Shown here in pieces: positions 35,841-45,030 of a DNA stretch of 64,000 bases. The stretch spans positions 23,066 through 87,065 of the forward strand of contig JAIESQ010000099.1 in assembly GCA_019745975.1 (NCBI GenBank). The letters are read 5' to 3'. The position numbers were made by a program, and so were the translations under genes. Position 1 is the first letter of the stretch. Each line of letters opens with the position of its first letter. The notes under the pieces were generated by a model, which made no database searches, was not told where the DNA came from, and saw only the letters and a program-made list of their open reading frames with translations. Source of the stretch: Pirellulales bacterium (lineage in GTDB: Bacteria > Planctomycetota > Planctomycetia > Pirellulales > JAEUIK01).

Positions 35841-36017
35841 AGTAAGGCGCTCGTCGACGAAAACGACACCTGCGAGCGTCGCAGGCTTTGGCGCCTGTTG
35901 ACGAGAAAGTAGAGAGTGGAACGGATACCGTGTCCCGCGTCCGCACGTGGCCGGGTGTCGTAATCTCGACCGTCAAACTGCTTGTGGCGAATCCGGCCGC
36001 CTAGATGATCTCGCCGT

Positions 36018-37301
36018 TCATCTCGCGGGTTCGAACCGATTCCAGTGCGAGGGACCATAGGTCCAAATCGCGCCATCCTGTCCAAATCCGACGCCGTGAG
36101 TCGTTCCGCTCCCTGCATTCGTCGGTGCATCGAGGAGCACGCTCCCATCGGCGACATTCCAAGCCTTAACTTGTGAGGTCGCAACTAACCCCCCTAGGTT
36201 CATCTCCAATCCGGCCAATTCGGCGCCGTCGCGGCGGAAGGCGATATGGCGGTACCCGCCGCCCGGGGACCTCCAGATATCTTGCAATGTCAAACTGTCC
36301 AAGAGGGTGACCTCCTTGGGTGTACTTGCAGCCGCGTGCTTTCCATCCGGGCTGAGAACGAGTTGGTTGCACGCGATTTTTCGACTCCCTACCAGCGATC
36401 CATCGGCTACTCGATAGACCGCGGTTCGCGGCCGGTCTGGCCCAACGGTGCCGGTGGTGGTGCGGCCGGTAAAGACGGTATAGACCAGGCTTCCGTCAGG
36501 TGACAGCGACAACTGTTCGGCGAACTCCGCGATTCGGCAGATCACGTCTTTTTTTGTCACATCCCAGACGGTGATCTGATTGGCCTTGGGCGCGAACGTG
36601 GCAAGTCGCTGAGAGTCGCGCGACCAAGCAACTCGTTCAATCACGGGACCACAGTTGTCATGCACGAGTTCGGTCAAGTCCTGTCCGGACTCCAGGTCAC
36701 GTACGATTACAATTCCGCTCGGCCCGGATGGCCCCCTTTGTTCGATCGCGAATACGCTCGCCATGCTCCCATCGGGGCTTGGGCTATAGGCCAGCACGAG
36801 CTCGTGCCGATCGTATGCCGTGTCGCCGTCGCGGTCCTCGCCGACTTTCATTCCAGCCAACGGTTCGGTTGTAACCGTCCAACAGTGCATCAACTCGTGC
36901 GGAGGCGCGCCCCGCCACACCGCCAAGCCGCGTTCGTTGCTGCAGATCGTGCGTCGGCCATCCGCGCTCGTCACCACACTCCACGAGCGCGAGTTCGGCA
37001 TTGCCGATGGTAACGCAAGAACGCTGTTGGGAGGATCGTTGGGAGCGGGCCCGATATGCAGCTCCGAGCCGACAACGCGGAACCAATTGCCGTCACTTGT
37101 AAATCCAGTACCCACGGCCACAGAAACGGGCCGCTGTCCACCCAACTTGAATTCCCCCGGCAGCCTCCATTCGCCGGCTGCTCGATAGCGAATGTCGCGC
37201 TGTTCTCTGGGGAGTAAGTAGATCGCCAGGGCGAGTGCCGCGCCCAGTAGCGTGCACCACAACCATGGCTTTGGCAGAGTGCACAGAATGCTTGCGCTCA
37301 C
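36018..37301 (-). CDS. WD40-like beta-propeller protein with N-terminal membrane anchor
   Basis: About 427 residues from GTG at 37301; the frame is open to 37478 and the start is not certain. The short N-terminus is followed by one membrane helix (WLWCTLLGAALALAIYLLP), then a positively charged stretch and a propeller of seven or so blades of WD40/TolB type, for example IERVAWSRDSQRLATFAPKA, ITVWDVTKKDVICRIAEFAE, LSLSPDGSLVYTVFTG and VKAWNVADGSVLLDAPTNAG. The topology suggests a periplasmic propeller held at the membrane. The other WD40 genes here are tied to sigma factors; this one has no obvious partner. Molecular role unknown. Confidence 0.75.
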   Translation of the reverse strand: MSASILCTLPKPWLWCTLLGAALALAIYLLPREQRDIRYRAAGEWRLPGEFKLGGQRPVSVAVGTGFTSDGNWFRVVGSELHIGPAPNDPPNSVLALPSAMPNSRSWSVVTSADGRRTICSNERGLAVWRGAPPHELMHCWTVTTEPLAGMKVGEDRDGDTAYDRHELVLAYSPSPDGSMASVFAIEQRGPSGPSGIVIVRDLESGQDLTELVHDNCGPVIERVAWSRDSQRLATFAPKANQITVWDVTKKDVICRIAEFAEQLSLSPDGSLVYTVFTGRTTTGTVGPDRPRTAVYRVADGSLVGSRKIACNQLVLSPDGKHAAASTPKEVTLLDSLTLQDIWRSPGGGYRHIAFRRDGAELAGLEMNLGGLVATSQVKAWNVADGSVLLDAPTNAGSGTTHGVGFGQDGAIWTYGPSHWNRFEPAR

Positions 37302-37485
37302 CGCATTCTCGATCGTCGTTGGCGAGGTGCCTGTCAGCCGAAACTCCTCACCCGCCGTCCTATTTGAACCATGCGATTCAGGACGTGCCAGGGAGTTCAA
37401 AGGGCGGGTGGAAAGAAACCGGTTCGCGGGGACCTCAAAATTGAACTTCGGTCTCTCGGCGTAACGCTCGTCACGCAAATACGAA

Positions 37486-37520
37486 AGCCCTTCGACGTTT
37501 TGGCCGAAGGGCTCGTTTCG
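37486..37520. terminator. Terminator-like hairpin, copy A of a duplicated module
   Basis: AGCCCTTCG (37486-37494) pairs with CGAAGGGCT (37505-37513), followed by CGTTTCG. About 60 bases around it resemble the module at 40821-40880. It lies at the left edge of the MarR/SDR/ferredoxin segment. No gene ends directly at it. Confidence 0.45.
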
Positions 37521-37761
37521 AAAGATCGTCGGGGCAACTGGACACGGTTAGAACTTTTTATCGCCGGCGTCCGGGGCTGGGAAGCCGGGTTGCGGCGGCG
37601 AATTGGACTACAAAACCAATCAGGGTAGGTGGTTACGCTACTGCGGGGCATCGCGAGCTACTCTTGGAACCGTTCCCGCAAGGCAGCTCCGCCTCGCACG
37701 TGGTTGCGCGTCGCTCCTCGACTCCGGCAATATTGAGAGCCGGGCACTGTGTGAAAATCAG

Positions 37762-39099
37762 TTACTGGGGAAAGCACTTTCCGAACGCCACCAGGAGTTT
37801 GAGTGGGCCATCGAGCCGAATCTTCCGCCGCAGCAGAGCCCACATCACGTTTTTCTCCTTCCGCAGAAAGCCGATCCAGGTTTTCGAGTCGGCGGTAACG
37901 TGCAGATCGGGCTGGCCGACATGTCCCTCGTTCACGCTGAGCTTCTGTTCCTGAATCACGACAGTTGCCTGCCGCTGTTCATGGCCGGTGAAGGTGAAGT
38001 GGAAGGTGGCGTTCAATCCCGCCGACTTGCCTGGCTGGAAGACGTTTGGCATTCTTCTAAGGAAAATCTCGATGGTGTTCGGCCGCAGGGTGTTGCCGAC
38101 GTGCTTGATCTTTTTGTGAGGAAATCGTTTGGCGACATGATCCTCGGCATCAGAGTTCCTGGCGACGTAAATCGTCTCTTCCTTCTCTTGAAGGGGCCGC
38201 ACGACATCCTTGAGATGTGCCTTCCGATCAGCGAGGAACGGTCCAATAACGTCTCCTCCGGCCGGACAGACCGCCAGACAGTACGCGGCCTTATAGTTCG
38301 CCCCGTAGGATAGACTCTGCCACATCGAGGCCGACTCCGCATCGCTGACCCGACTGCGGTAGTCGCGGGCGCTGCTGCTGTCGGCCACCTGCTCGACCCA
38401 ATCGGTGAAGCCGCCCATGAACTCCCGGTAGTTGTGGGTGTAGCACGCCGAGAAATTGAAATCCCCTTCCGGCGAGATGGCCCCCACAGGACATGCGGCC
38501 ACGCACAGTTTGCATTCCAGACAAGGGTTGTAGTTGATCGGCTGGCTGGACTCTGAAACCTCGGCATCGAGCAGGATGGTTCCCAACAGGATGAAATTGC
38601 CGAACTTCTCATGGATCACGTTGCGGTGAATGCCCATCATTCCCAGCCCAGCCGCCACCGCGACCGGTTTATGCGACACAACCCAGACCTTGCCGGGGAA
38701 CCGGCCCATCTCCATCGGGAAGCCCATCGCGGGGTTCATGGCTCGGATTCCCCGGTCTTCCAGAGTCTGAACCACGCTTCGCGCAATGTCATTGACTTCC
38801 TCCCCGCTATGGTGGAATTCGAGGTTGGCGACCGAGCGAGCCGGTGATCGAATGGCCTCTCGATTCATGCGAACCACGAAACTGATCAGTGTCTTGGCGT
38901 GGGGGAACGCCTTGAGGATGTCTTCCCGCTGGTCGTCGAGAGCGGGTCTGCCGATCTCGACAAACCCCACGTCATCAGCACCGGCATCGAGGACCAGTTG
39001 CTTCAGCCAACCGGCATCCAGCAACTCCTTCTTGGGCGGAACAGAAGGTGCGGTCTTGAGGCGAATCCGCTGCACAGTCGGGTGATCTTCCAGTTTCAT
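37762..39099 (-). CDS. 4Fe-4S ferredoxin/reductive-dehalogenase-like protein with SCP2-like C-terminal domain
   Basis: About 445 residues; ATG at 39099 follows GAGG. The first 300 residues resemble epoxyqueuosine reductase/reductive dehalogenase-type proteins: LDAGADDVGFVEIGRPALDD, LISFVVRMNREAIRSPARS, then cluster motifs CLECKLCVAACPVG and, near residue 285, YCLAVCPAGGDVIGPF. The final 110 residues (FQPGKSAGLNATFHFTFTGH, LHVTADSKTWIGFLRKEKN) match the SCP2 sterol/lipid-binding fold. No Tat signal is present, so it is cytosolic. An electron-transfer or reductive enzyme acting on a hydrophobic substrate is likely. It is the third gene of a marR-SDR-ferredoxin group and has its own palindrome upstream. 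Confidence 0.85.
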   Translation of the reverse strand: MKLEDHPTVQRIRLKTAPSVPPKKELLDAGWLKQLVLDAGADDVGFVEIGRPALDDQREDILKAFPHAKTLISFVVRMNREAIRSPARSVANLEFHHSGEEVNDIARSVVQTLEDRGIRAMNPAMGFPMEMGRFPGKVWVVSHKPVAVAAGLGMMGIHRNVIHEKFGNFILLGTILLDAEVSESSQPINYNPCLECKLCVAACPVGAISPEGDFNFSACYTHNYREFMGGFTDWVEQVADSSSARDYRSRVSDAESASMWQSLSYGANYKAAYCLAVCPAGGDVIGPFLADRKAHLKDVVRPLQEKEETIYVARNSDAEDHVAKRFPHKKIKHVGNTLRPNTIEIFLRRMPNVFQPGKSAGLNATFHFTFTGHEQRQATVVIQEQKLSVNEGHVGQPDLHVTADSKTWIGFLRKEKNVMWALLRRKIRLDGPLKLLVAFGKCFPQ

Positions 39100-39111
39100 G
39101 GCGGCCTCTAT

Positions 39112-39123
39112 TTGTATATACAA
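39112..39123. promoter_or_regulatory. Perfect palindrome, probable MarR operator
   Basis: TTGTATATACAA is a perfect 12-base palindrome 13 bases upstream of the ferredoxin-like gene's ATG. A very similar sequence, TTGTATATGCAC, lies before the MarR gene at 40542-40553. Occupancy by that MarR protein would block transcription; this is inferred. Confidence 0.6.
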
Positions 39124-39171
39124 TTACATGGATAAAAAAAGACTCTGCCAAGGAACAGCAGACAGTTCGCT

Positions 39172-39957
39172 TCATCCATTCATCGTTTGCGACATAACGG
39201 CCTGGTGCAGCCATCGGGGCGTTGCCCAAGTAAAGATCACGATGGCCTTGTTGGCCCAACCTGGGACGACGCTCACGCGTCCTGCCCGCAACGCTCGGAT
39301 ACCGGCGCGCACCACGGGTGCTGGCTTCATCATCACGCGCCGCAACAGGGTCGTGAGTTTCTGCTGTGCGGCCTGTGCGAATCCGGTGTCCGACATGCCG
39401 GGACAAAGCGCGGTGACCGTAATGCCGTCGCGCTTGAGTTCGCGGTGCAGGGCTTCAGCCAGGCGCAAGACGTAGGCTTTGGCGGCGGAATAGACGGCGA
39501 GGTTCTCGACGACTTGGTAGGCCAACAGACTGGCGACGAGCAGAATCTTGCCGCGCTTCCGCATCCGCATGGACTGCGCAAAAACGTGGGTGACGGCGGT
39601 CAGGCTCGCGACGTCCAGTTGCACCATCGACAGCACCGCGTCGAGCGGAGCATCCGCAAACGGACCTTGCAGTCCGTGGCCAGCGTTGTTGATCAGGATG
39701 TCGATTTCAAGTCCTCGGGCATGGAGCCGCTGATGCAATCGAATGACAGCCGCGATATCTGAGAGATCGACTTGCTCAACAACGACCTCGATGTGGAACT
39801 GCTGGCGAAGTTCCACGGCGAGTTTTTGCAACCGATCGAGGCGGCGCGCCACCAGCACCAGCGAATGCCCCTGCGCGGCATATTGGCGGGCGAACTCTTC
39901 GCCGAAGCCACTCGATGCGCCCGTGATGAGCACCCAAGATTTGTCTGGCGTATCCAT
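39172..39957 (-). CDS. Short-chain dehydrogenase/reductase (SDR)
   Basis: About 261 residues from ATG at 39957, which is correctly spaced from GGGAG; another ATG nine bases upstream overlaps that site. Classical SDR marks are all present: WVLITGASSGFGEEFARQYA (TGxxxGxG nucleotide motif), DILINNAGHG (NNAG), and the active-site Ser, Tyr and Lys in VASLLAYQVVENLAVYSAAK. The C-terminal part has basic and hydrophobic stretches (FTWATPRWLHQAVMSQ) as in SDRs acting on lipids or steroids. It lies between marR and the ferredoxin-SCP2 gene, which fits a shared hydrophobic substrate. Exact reaction unknown. Confidence 0.9.
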   Translation of the reverse strand: MDTPDKSWVLITGASSGFGEEFARQYAAQGHSLVLVARRLDRLQKLAVELRQQFHIEVVVEQVDLSDIAAVIRLHQRLHARGLEIDILINNAGHGLQGPFADAPLDAVLSMVQLDVASLTAVTHVFAQSMRMRKRGKILLVASLLAYQVVENLAVYSAAKAYVLRLAEALHRELKRDGITVTALCPGMSDTGFAQAAQQKLTTLLRRVMMKPAPVVRAGIRALRAGRVSVVPGWANKAIVIFTWATPRWLHQAVMSQTMNG

Positions 39958-40065
39958 TTCGTTCATCTCCCAAGAGGCGACGCCGGCGACCAATTTGTCG
40001 GCATTGGATCGCGTTGTTTGTTTGATCGGTCAATGATGCACCGCCGAATTGCTCGATTGGTTGGT

Positions 40066-40521
40066 TTACCCAGTCAGGGTACTTTCGTTGACTCGCTTCA
40101 AGGTTTGGTTCAACTGCCGTGCAAACCCATCGCCAAGAGCCTTCTTGACCTGCTGTTGCGCTTCGCTCCAGCACGGAATCGCCTTTTCCAGCAGCTTGCG
40201 TCCCTGCGGCGTCAGGCGAAACGGCTGCGAGCGGCCGTCCTCGTCGGGCACCACTTCCAACCAGCCACGAGCCTTCATTCGTTCGACGTTGCGGCTGAGG
40301 GTCGAGACATCGAGATGCAGATGTTCGCAAACATCAACGGGACGAGCCGTTCCCATCTTGGCGGCGGCGACCAGAATGTTCATCTGGCTCACTTTCAGAT
40401 CGAGCGTCCGCAGGGCGTCGTCGTAGATGTTCGTGACAATGCGATTCAGCATGCGGAGTCGAACGGCAACGCACTCGCTGGCGACCTTGTCAATCATCGT
40501 GTGCATATACTCGGCTCCCAC
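40066..40521 (-). CDS. MarR-family transcriptional regulator
   Basis: About 151 residues from GTG at 40521 with GAGGAG eight bases upstream. The MarR fold is seen: helices in ECVAVRLRMLNRIVTNIYDD, LKVSQMNILVAAAKMGTARP, the recognition region DVCEHLHLDVSTLSRNVERM and the wing KARGWLEVVPDEDGRSQPFR, then LTPQGRKLLEKAIPCWSEAQ. It is the first gene of the SDR-ferredoxin group. An inverted repeat GTGCATATAC/GTATATGCAC brackets its start (40501-40553), so it is probably autoregulated and responds to a phenolic or hydrophobic compound that the neighbours metabolise. Confidence 0.9.
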   Translation of the reverse strand: MGAEYMHTMIDKVASECVAVRLRMLNRIVTNIYDDALRTLDLKVSQMNILVAAAKMGTARPVDVCEHLHLDVSTLSRNVERMKARGWLEVVPDEDGRSQPFRLTPQGRKLLEKAIPCWSEAQQQVKKALGDGFARQLNQTLKRVNESTLTG

Positions 40522-40553
40522 GTCACGTCTCCTCAATATTATTGTATATGCAC
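40501..40553. promoter_or_regulatory. Inverted repeat at the marR start, probable operator
   Basis: GTGCATATAC (40501-40510, inside the first codons) is the exact reverse complement of GTATATGCAC (40544-40553), with a 33-base spacer holding the ribosome site. The distal half matches the palindrome before the ferredoxin-like gene. Confidence 0.55.
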
Positions 40554-41023
40554 ATTTATGCGGGTCAAGAGGCGAGCCCGTGATCTCTCCAGAGGGAATC
40601 CGAATCCGGGCGAGCCCCGTCGGGGGGAATCGGTCGCGGATTCGTATCGTAAGCCTGCCGCGTAATGGCTCAGTGATCTGCCGTTGATGCTGGCGACGGG
40701 ATTTGAACCGCGCATCGTGCAGCGCCCAAAGAGGTTGCGTCAATGGGTCGGGAACGTCGGACCATGATGCAGCGCTATTTGAACACGATCTGCTAGGAGC
40801 ATCCCCCTTCCCCACAAAGAGAACGCCCTTCGACGCAAGCGCCGAAGGGCTCGTTTTTGAGAGCAGTCGCGGCGACAGGACGCGAGCCTCCGCGGGTGCG
40901 GATAACAGGCGCGTGCCGTGCCATCAGGAAATATCGGGGCGACCGGCGATTGCAGTTTCTTAACGAGATGGACCCCTGCGGTTTGGGGTCTTGGCGGCTT
41001 CGCGGCTTAGCGCGAGGCCCACG
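40554..41023. other. Non-coding stretch with relic-like sequences
   Basis: About 470 bases without a supported gene. It contains a fragment at about 40688-40712 resembling the T-arm and acceptor end of a tRNA on the minus strand (GGTTCAAATCCCGTCGCCAG), but the stems do not pair well and no other arms are seen, and the terminator-like module described separately. Confidence 0.4.
40821..40857 (+). terminator. Terminator-like hairpin, copy B of a duplicated module
   Basis: GCCCTTCG (40825-40832) pairs with CGAAGGGC (40843-40850), followed on the plus strand by TCGTTTTT, which is a fair intrinsic terminator. The region resembles 37482-37541 over about 60 bases in the same orientation. Confidence 0.5.
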
Positions 41024-41175
41024 CTTAGGACGCAAAACCCCGTTTAGGACGATCGAGGACGCAACGGTTTTGGATTTTGCGTCCTAGAAAAGATCGTTAT
41101 GCAGAAACGACTTAACTACTTTTGACAGCCGCTTAGGACGGTTAGGACGCAAATTCCCGGACAAACTTATTCTGG
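41024..41175. repeat. GGACGCAAA element, copy 2
   Basis: About 152 bases nearly identical to 17130-17284, including the stretch CTTAACTACTTTTGACAGCC and the tail CAAATTCCCGGACAAACTTA. The central hairpin pair is TAGGACGCAAAA (41026-41037) with the inverted TTTTGCGTCCTA. It ends about 45 bases from the 3' end of the small gene at 41220. Confidence 0.8.
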
Positions 41176-41219
41176 CCCCCCCCAAACCACCTGAGTGGTT
41201 GCCTGGGATGCGCGCCCGG

Positions 41220-41504
41220 TCAGCTCGCCCCTTTGTCGCCGGTCGGGCTTTCCAGCTCGCGCGGCAGCATGTTGGCCACGATCGGACCAATGTTCTTGAG
41301 AAAGTCGAGCCACTGCTTGCGGTCGTGCACCAGCCAACTGAGCTGCAGGTTACAGGCGATCGCCTGCGAATCGACGATGCGGTACGGCAACCCGGCGTAC
41401 ACCAGCGTGCAGCGCTTGAACGTGCAGCCGACGTAGGCGTTGCCGGTAATGTAGATCGTCTGGTCTTCGAACGTCCGTCCTTCGTGGATCAGAAACGTGG
41501 TCAA
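41220..41504 (-). CDS. Small hypothetical protein
   Basis: About 94 residues. TTG at 41504 is preferred because GGAGG lies eight bases upstream. The sequence begins MTTFLIHEGRTFEDQTIYIT and continues with a pentapeptide-like beta pattern (GNAYVGCTFKRCTLVYAGLP), then a short helix (WLDFLKNIGPIVANML). A small right-handed beta-helix or cupin-like fold is possible. It is the only gene between the repeat element and cysteine synthase, and lies about 110 bases behind cysK on the same strand. Function unknown. Confidence 0.65.
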   Translation of the reverse strand: MTTFLIHEGRTFEDQTIYITGNAYVGCTFKRCTLVYAGLPYRIVDSQAIACNLQLSWLVHDRKQWLDFLKNIGPIVANMLPRELESPTGDKGAS

Positions 41505-41615
41505 GCGGTCGCCTCCGTAGGCTGGCCGCGCTCCCCGGCGCTTTGCGCAGCGCCAGCGCGGCCGCCCGATTCGATTCTGGAGAACTCCCCCCGTGCCGCC
41601 GAACGACGGCCCGCA

Positions 41616-42575
<960 letters not shown>

Positions 42576-43012
42576 GAGCCAAATCCTCTCTCCGAAAGTG
42601 ATCGCTTGCGCGGCCGTGACGCCAGGCAACGCGCGGGCGTGTCGCCCCAAGCGTCGTGCTCGAAACCCTTTCCTGGCCGGAGTATAGGGGAATCGGGAAG
42701 CGTGGGTCAATGTTCTTCGCGACCGTTTGCCCGTGTCGGGTTTTCGAACTTGACGCGACGAACATGTCGACGGGCGATCGCGCCGGCACGAACTGCCAGC
42801 GACTATTACGGCGGGGTAACGTGTCACCGATTCATTGGTAGCGCAGAGCCTCGAAACAGCATGGCAATCCGTGAGCGGTCACGGCGGCTTTTCAGGCACC
42901 GGATGTTTTGCGATACTGAGCCTCGGTCTGAGTTTGGTCGAGCGCAGCTTCCATCCCCCATGCCGCAAGGCGAGCCGCGCCGACGACCTCGAATCGAGTG
43001 CATTCGTGTACT
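42576..43012. other. Intergenic stretch between cysK and tRNA-Pro
   Basis: About 437 bases between the start of cysK and the tRNA. Small plus-strand frames read into the tRNA and are not believable. It should hold the cysK promoter and the tRNA promoter. No riboswitch-like or leader-peptide feature was recognised. Confidence 0.4.
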
Positions 43013-43087
43013 CGGGGCGTGGCGCAGCCTGGCTAGCGCGCTTGACTGGGGGTCAAGAGGTCGCAGGTTCAAATCCTGTCGCCCCGA
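43013..43087 (+). tRNA. tRNA-Pro (anticodon GGG)
   Basis: A full cloverleaf can be folded: acceptor CGGGGCG with CGCCCCG, D-stem GCGC/GCGC with loop AGCCTGGCTA, anticodon stem CTTGA/TCAAG around CTGGGGG (anticodon GGG), variable AGGTC, T-stem GCAGG/CCTGT (one G-T pair) around TTCAAAT, and discriminator A at 43087. CCA is not encoded. Acquired-looking genes begin about 290 bases downstream, so it could be an island insertion site. Confidence 0.95.
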
Positions 43088-43378
43088 TTTCACATTTCAT
43101 AAGTGATTGCTATGCACTGACTTACAATGAAGCGAGCTTCAGGCGAATTTCCTGTCGCCCGAAGCGAAAAAGTGCGTCGCGTTCCTTGTCGCATACGACG
43201 CAATGCTTTGAAACAACCGGGCTTCAGCGCTGCGAAGCTTGAGTGTTTGCTTTAGGAACAAATCCATCGCTGATGTCCAAGCCGCTCAAAAATGCAGCGC
43301 ATTTGCAGCGCGTCGACGATTGAAGATCCCTTTGTCACTGATCACGTCGCGTAAGTGAGCCGGCAGAACGCAGGCTGC
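43088..43378. other. Intergenic stretch downstream of tRNA-Pro
   Basis: About 290 bases. An ORF of about 41 codons (43128-43253) is open on the plus strand but resembles no protein. TTTCCTGTCGCCC at 43149 vaguely resembles the tRNA 3' end (AATCCTGTCGCCCC), but it is too short and imperfect to be called an attachment-site duplication. Confidence 0.35.
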
Positions 43379-43786
43379 TCACCGGTAAAGCGGAAATGAG
43401 TCGCCGAACATCGGCCGGCCGCTCTTGGATTGCTCTTGAGTCGCCTCGTCCTGGATGACGTCCCAGTGTTCGACAAGGATACTATCCTCGATCCGGAGGA
43501 TGTCCGCCGCGATCCAATTCACGGGAGCCCCGAATCCCGAAAACCGCCCATGAATGATGACGAGGCCGCCATCAGCCACGATCGCCCCGGGCTCATATTT
43601 CAGCGTCGGCGGCATGCTTTTGACGAGGTTGAAGAGGCCCTCGCGGCCGGGAGCAATGTGCGCGCTGTGTTGAATGTATGTGGGCGACCAATACCGCTGT
43701 GCCGCCTCGTAGTCCCGCTTGTTGAACAGTGTGTCGAAGGCCTCAAGAACCAATGCCTTATTTCTCTCCTGAATCGTCTGATTCAT
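43379..43786 (-). CDS. SnoaL-like (NTF2-fold) protein
   Basis: About 135 residues from ATG at 43786 behind AAGGAG. The SnoaL/NTF2-like pattern is clear: LVLEAFDTLFNKRDYEAAQR, YWSPTYIQHSAHIAPGREGL, GGLVIIHGRFSGFG and IAADILRIEDSILVEHWDVI, with the conserved His-Trp-Asp near the end. Members include polyketide cyclases and small isomerases or catabolic accessories; no catalytic pair can be fixed here. It is the last intact gene of the minus-strand oxidoreductase group that starts at 48217, separated from it by a decayed dehydrogenase fragment. Confidence 0.85.
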   Translation of the reverse strand: MNQTIQERNKALVLEAFDTLFNKRDYEAAQRYWSPTYIQHSAHIAPGREGLFNLVKSMPPTLKYEPGAIVADGGLVIIHGRFSGFGAPVNWIAADILRIEDSILVEHWDVIQDEATQEQSKSGRPMFGDSFPLYR

Positions 43787-43826
43787 AACGATCTCCTTGT
43801 CCTTGAGTTACTGCGGCGTTGGACCT

Positions 43827-44021
43827 TTACGCATCTTTCTGTTGCGCTAACCACCTCACAATGTTCTCCACCGTTTCGCCGTAGAAAGTCCTATAGAGTT
43901 CTCACTCCACGTAACCGATATGGGGCGTGGACAGGACATCGTCCAACGACCGGGCGCTCATCAAGGCTTTGCATGAACGTCCCGTGAACGACACGGTGCG
44001 CATGGCTCTCATCTCAACCAT
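43827..44021 (-). pseudogene. C-terminal remnant of a D-2-hydroxyacid dehydrogenase
   Basis: On the minus strand one frame reads LMSARSLDDVLSTPHIGYVE, then a TGA stop, then ELYRTFYGETVENIVRWLAQ up to a TAA at 43829-43827. This is the last 50 residues of the D-2-hydroxyacid dehydrogenase family, whose members carry LxNVxxTPHIGYV followed by a tail like YRTFYxxTVENI. The catalytic His is in the TPHIGY motif. Only a fragment is left, with one internal stop, and its upstream part does not match the family. The fragment begins where the next gene ends, so the intact gene was lost in a deletion. Confidence 0.75.
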
Positions 44022-45018
44022 TTGATCCCTCCTTCGAATTGAAAGTTTGAGAACCGGCTACGTCTAGCAAAACCTTTCCGCCGCGTTGCGCATGCGCGAC
44101 GGCTTCCTTGATGGACGAGAGGGCATAGGTTGCGGCCACTGGAACGTGAACCTGGCCGGACGCTATCATCTCCGCCGCCTGCGCCGCGGCCGGCGCCAGT
44201 TTCTCCGCAAACTCCGGGTGGCCCATGAAAAAGCCCCGCACGGTGACAGGCTTGAAGATAATGTCCAGCGGGCTGATCGACATCGGCGTCGAGCTCATGG
44301 CCGCAAAGCTGACGAGCGTGCCGTGAGGGGAGAGCGTCGCCGCAAGGACCCCTGTCGCTGGGCCGCTGACACCATCAAGCGCCAGGCGAAGCTCAGCAGG
44401 ACCGACAGCCGCTTTGATCCTTTCTGAGACATCGGGAGAGTCGACGACGACGAGGTCTCCGCCAAGCGCCTCAAGCTCGGGCACGAGCTCGGGCCGCCGG
44501 ACGATGTTGACGGTCCTCAGGCCGCGCGTTTTCGCGAAGGCGATCACCCACCGCCCGACACCGGAATTCGCGGCGTTCTGCACTACCCACTCGCCAGGTT
44601 TCAAGTCGACATACTCGCTGAGCAGCAGCGCGGCGGTCGGGGGATTGATGGAAAGCATCGCCAATTGCCGCGGGTCCGCATCAGCAGGCAGGGCGAAAAG
44701 GCCGTCTGCGGAAATGAGCATTCGCTCCCTCCAGGTGAAACTGGAGAGCGGCGCGAGAACCCGGTCGCCGACCTTGACGTTCCGCACCCCCGGACCCACA
44801 TCGAGAACGCGGCCGACGCCTTCATTGCCGATGACGGTCGGCAGCGCGGGGTGCAACGCATAGTTACCATTTGCGAGCAACAAATCGCTCGGGTTGATGG
44901 GGCTAAACTCGACGCCGACTTCGACTTGGTTCGGGCCGGGAGCGTCGGGCGCCGGCATATCGACAAGCTTAAGTCCCTCGACGGGGTTGCCATAAGCCGT
45001 GAGCTGAACAGCGCGCAT
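44014..45018 (-). CDS. Zinc-free MDR-type alcohol dehydrogenase/quinone reductase (enoyl reductase-like)
   Basis: About 334 residues from ATG at 45018 with AAGGAGA upstream. Typical medium-chain reductase marks: MRAVQLTAYGNPVEGLKLVD, INPSDLLLANGNYALHPALP, GNEGVGRVLDVGPGVRNVKV, then the NADPH fold region VVQNAANSGVGRWVIAFAKT with NIVRRPELV. The ligand residues of the structural zinc are missing. The combination NPSD...GNY...P resembles mitochondrial-type trans-2-enoyl-CoA reductases (MECR/Etr1) and similar quinone reductases. Substrate unknown. It lies 12 bases behind the SDR gene, consistent with one operon. Confidence 0.88.
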   Translation of the reverse strand: MRAVQLTAYGNPVEGLKLVDMPAPDAPGPNQVEVGVEFSPINPSDLLLANGNYALHPALPTVIGNEGVGRVLDVGPGVRNVKVGDRVLAPLSSFTWRERMLISADGLFALPADADPRQLAMLSINPPTAALLLSEYVDLKPGEWVVQNAANSGVGRWVIAFAKTRGLRTVNIVRRPELVPELEALGGDLVVVDSPDVSERIKAAVGPAELRLALDGVSGPATGVLAATLSPHGTLVSFAAMSSTPMSISPLDIIFKPVTVRGFFMGHPEFAEKLAPAAAQAAEMIASGQVHVPVAATYALSSIKEAVAHAQRGGKVLLDVAGSQTFNSKEGSNG

Positions 45019-45030
45019 ATTGATGTCTCC

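Noticed and set aside
40686..40715. tRNA-like 3' end on the minus strand (GGTTCAAATCCCGTCGCCAG)
   Set aside because: The T-stem does not pair, and no anticodon or D arm can be folded upstream; at best a relic.
40856..40930. Possible tRNA-Asn-like fragment on the minus strand beside the terminator module
   Set aside because: CGCCTGTTATCC and CCTGTCGCCGCGA resemble pieces of tRNA-Asn, but the T-loop is not canonical and the acceptor stem has no partner.
43149..43162. Attachment-site duplication of the tRNA-Pro end
   Set aside because: Similarity is limited to about 11 bases with changes on both sides; not above chance in GC-rich DNA.
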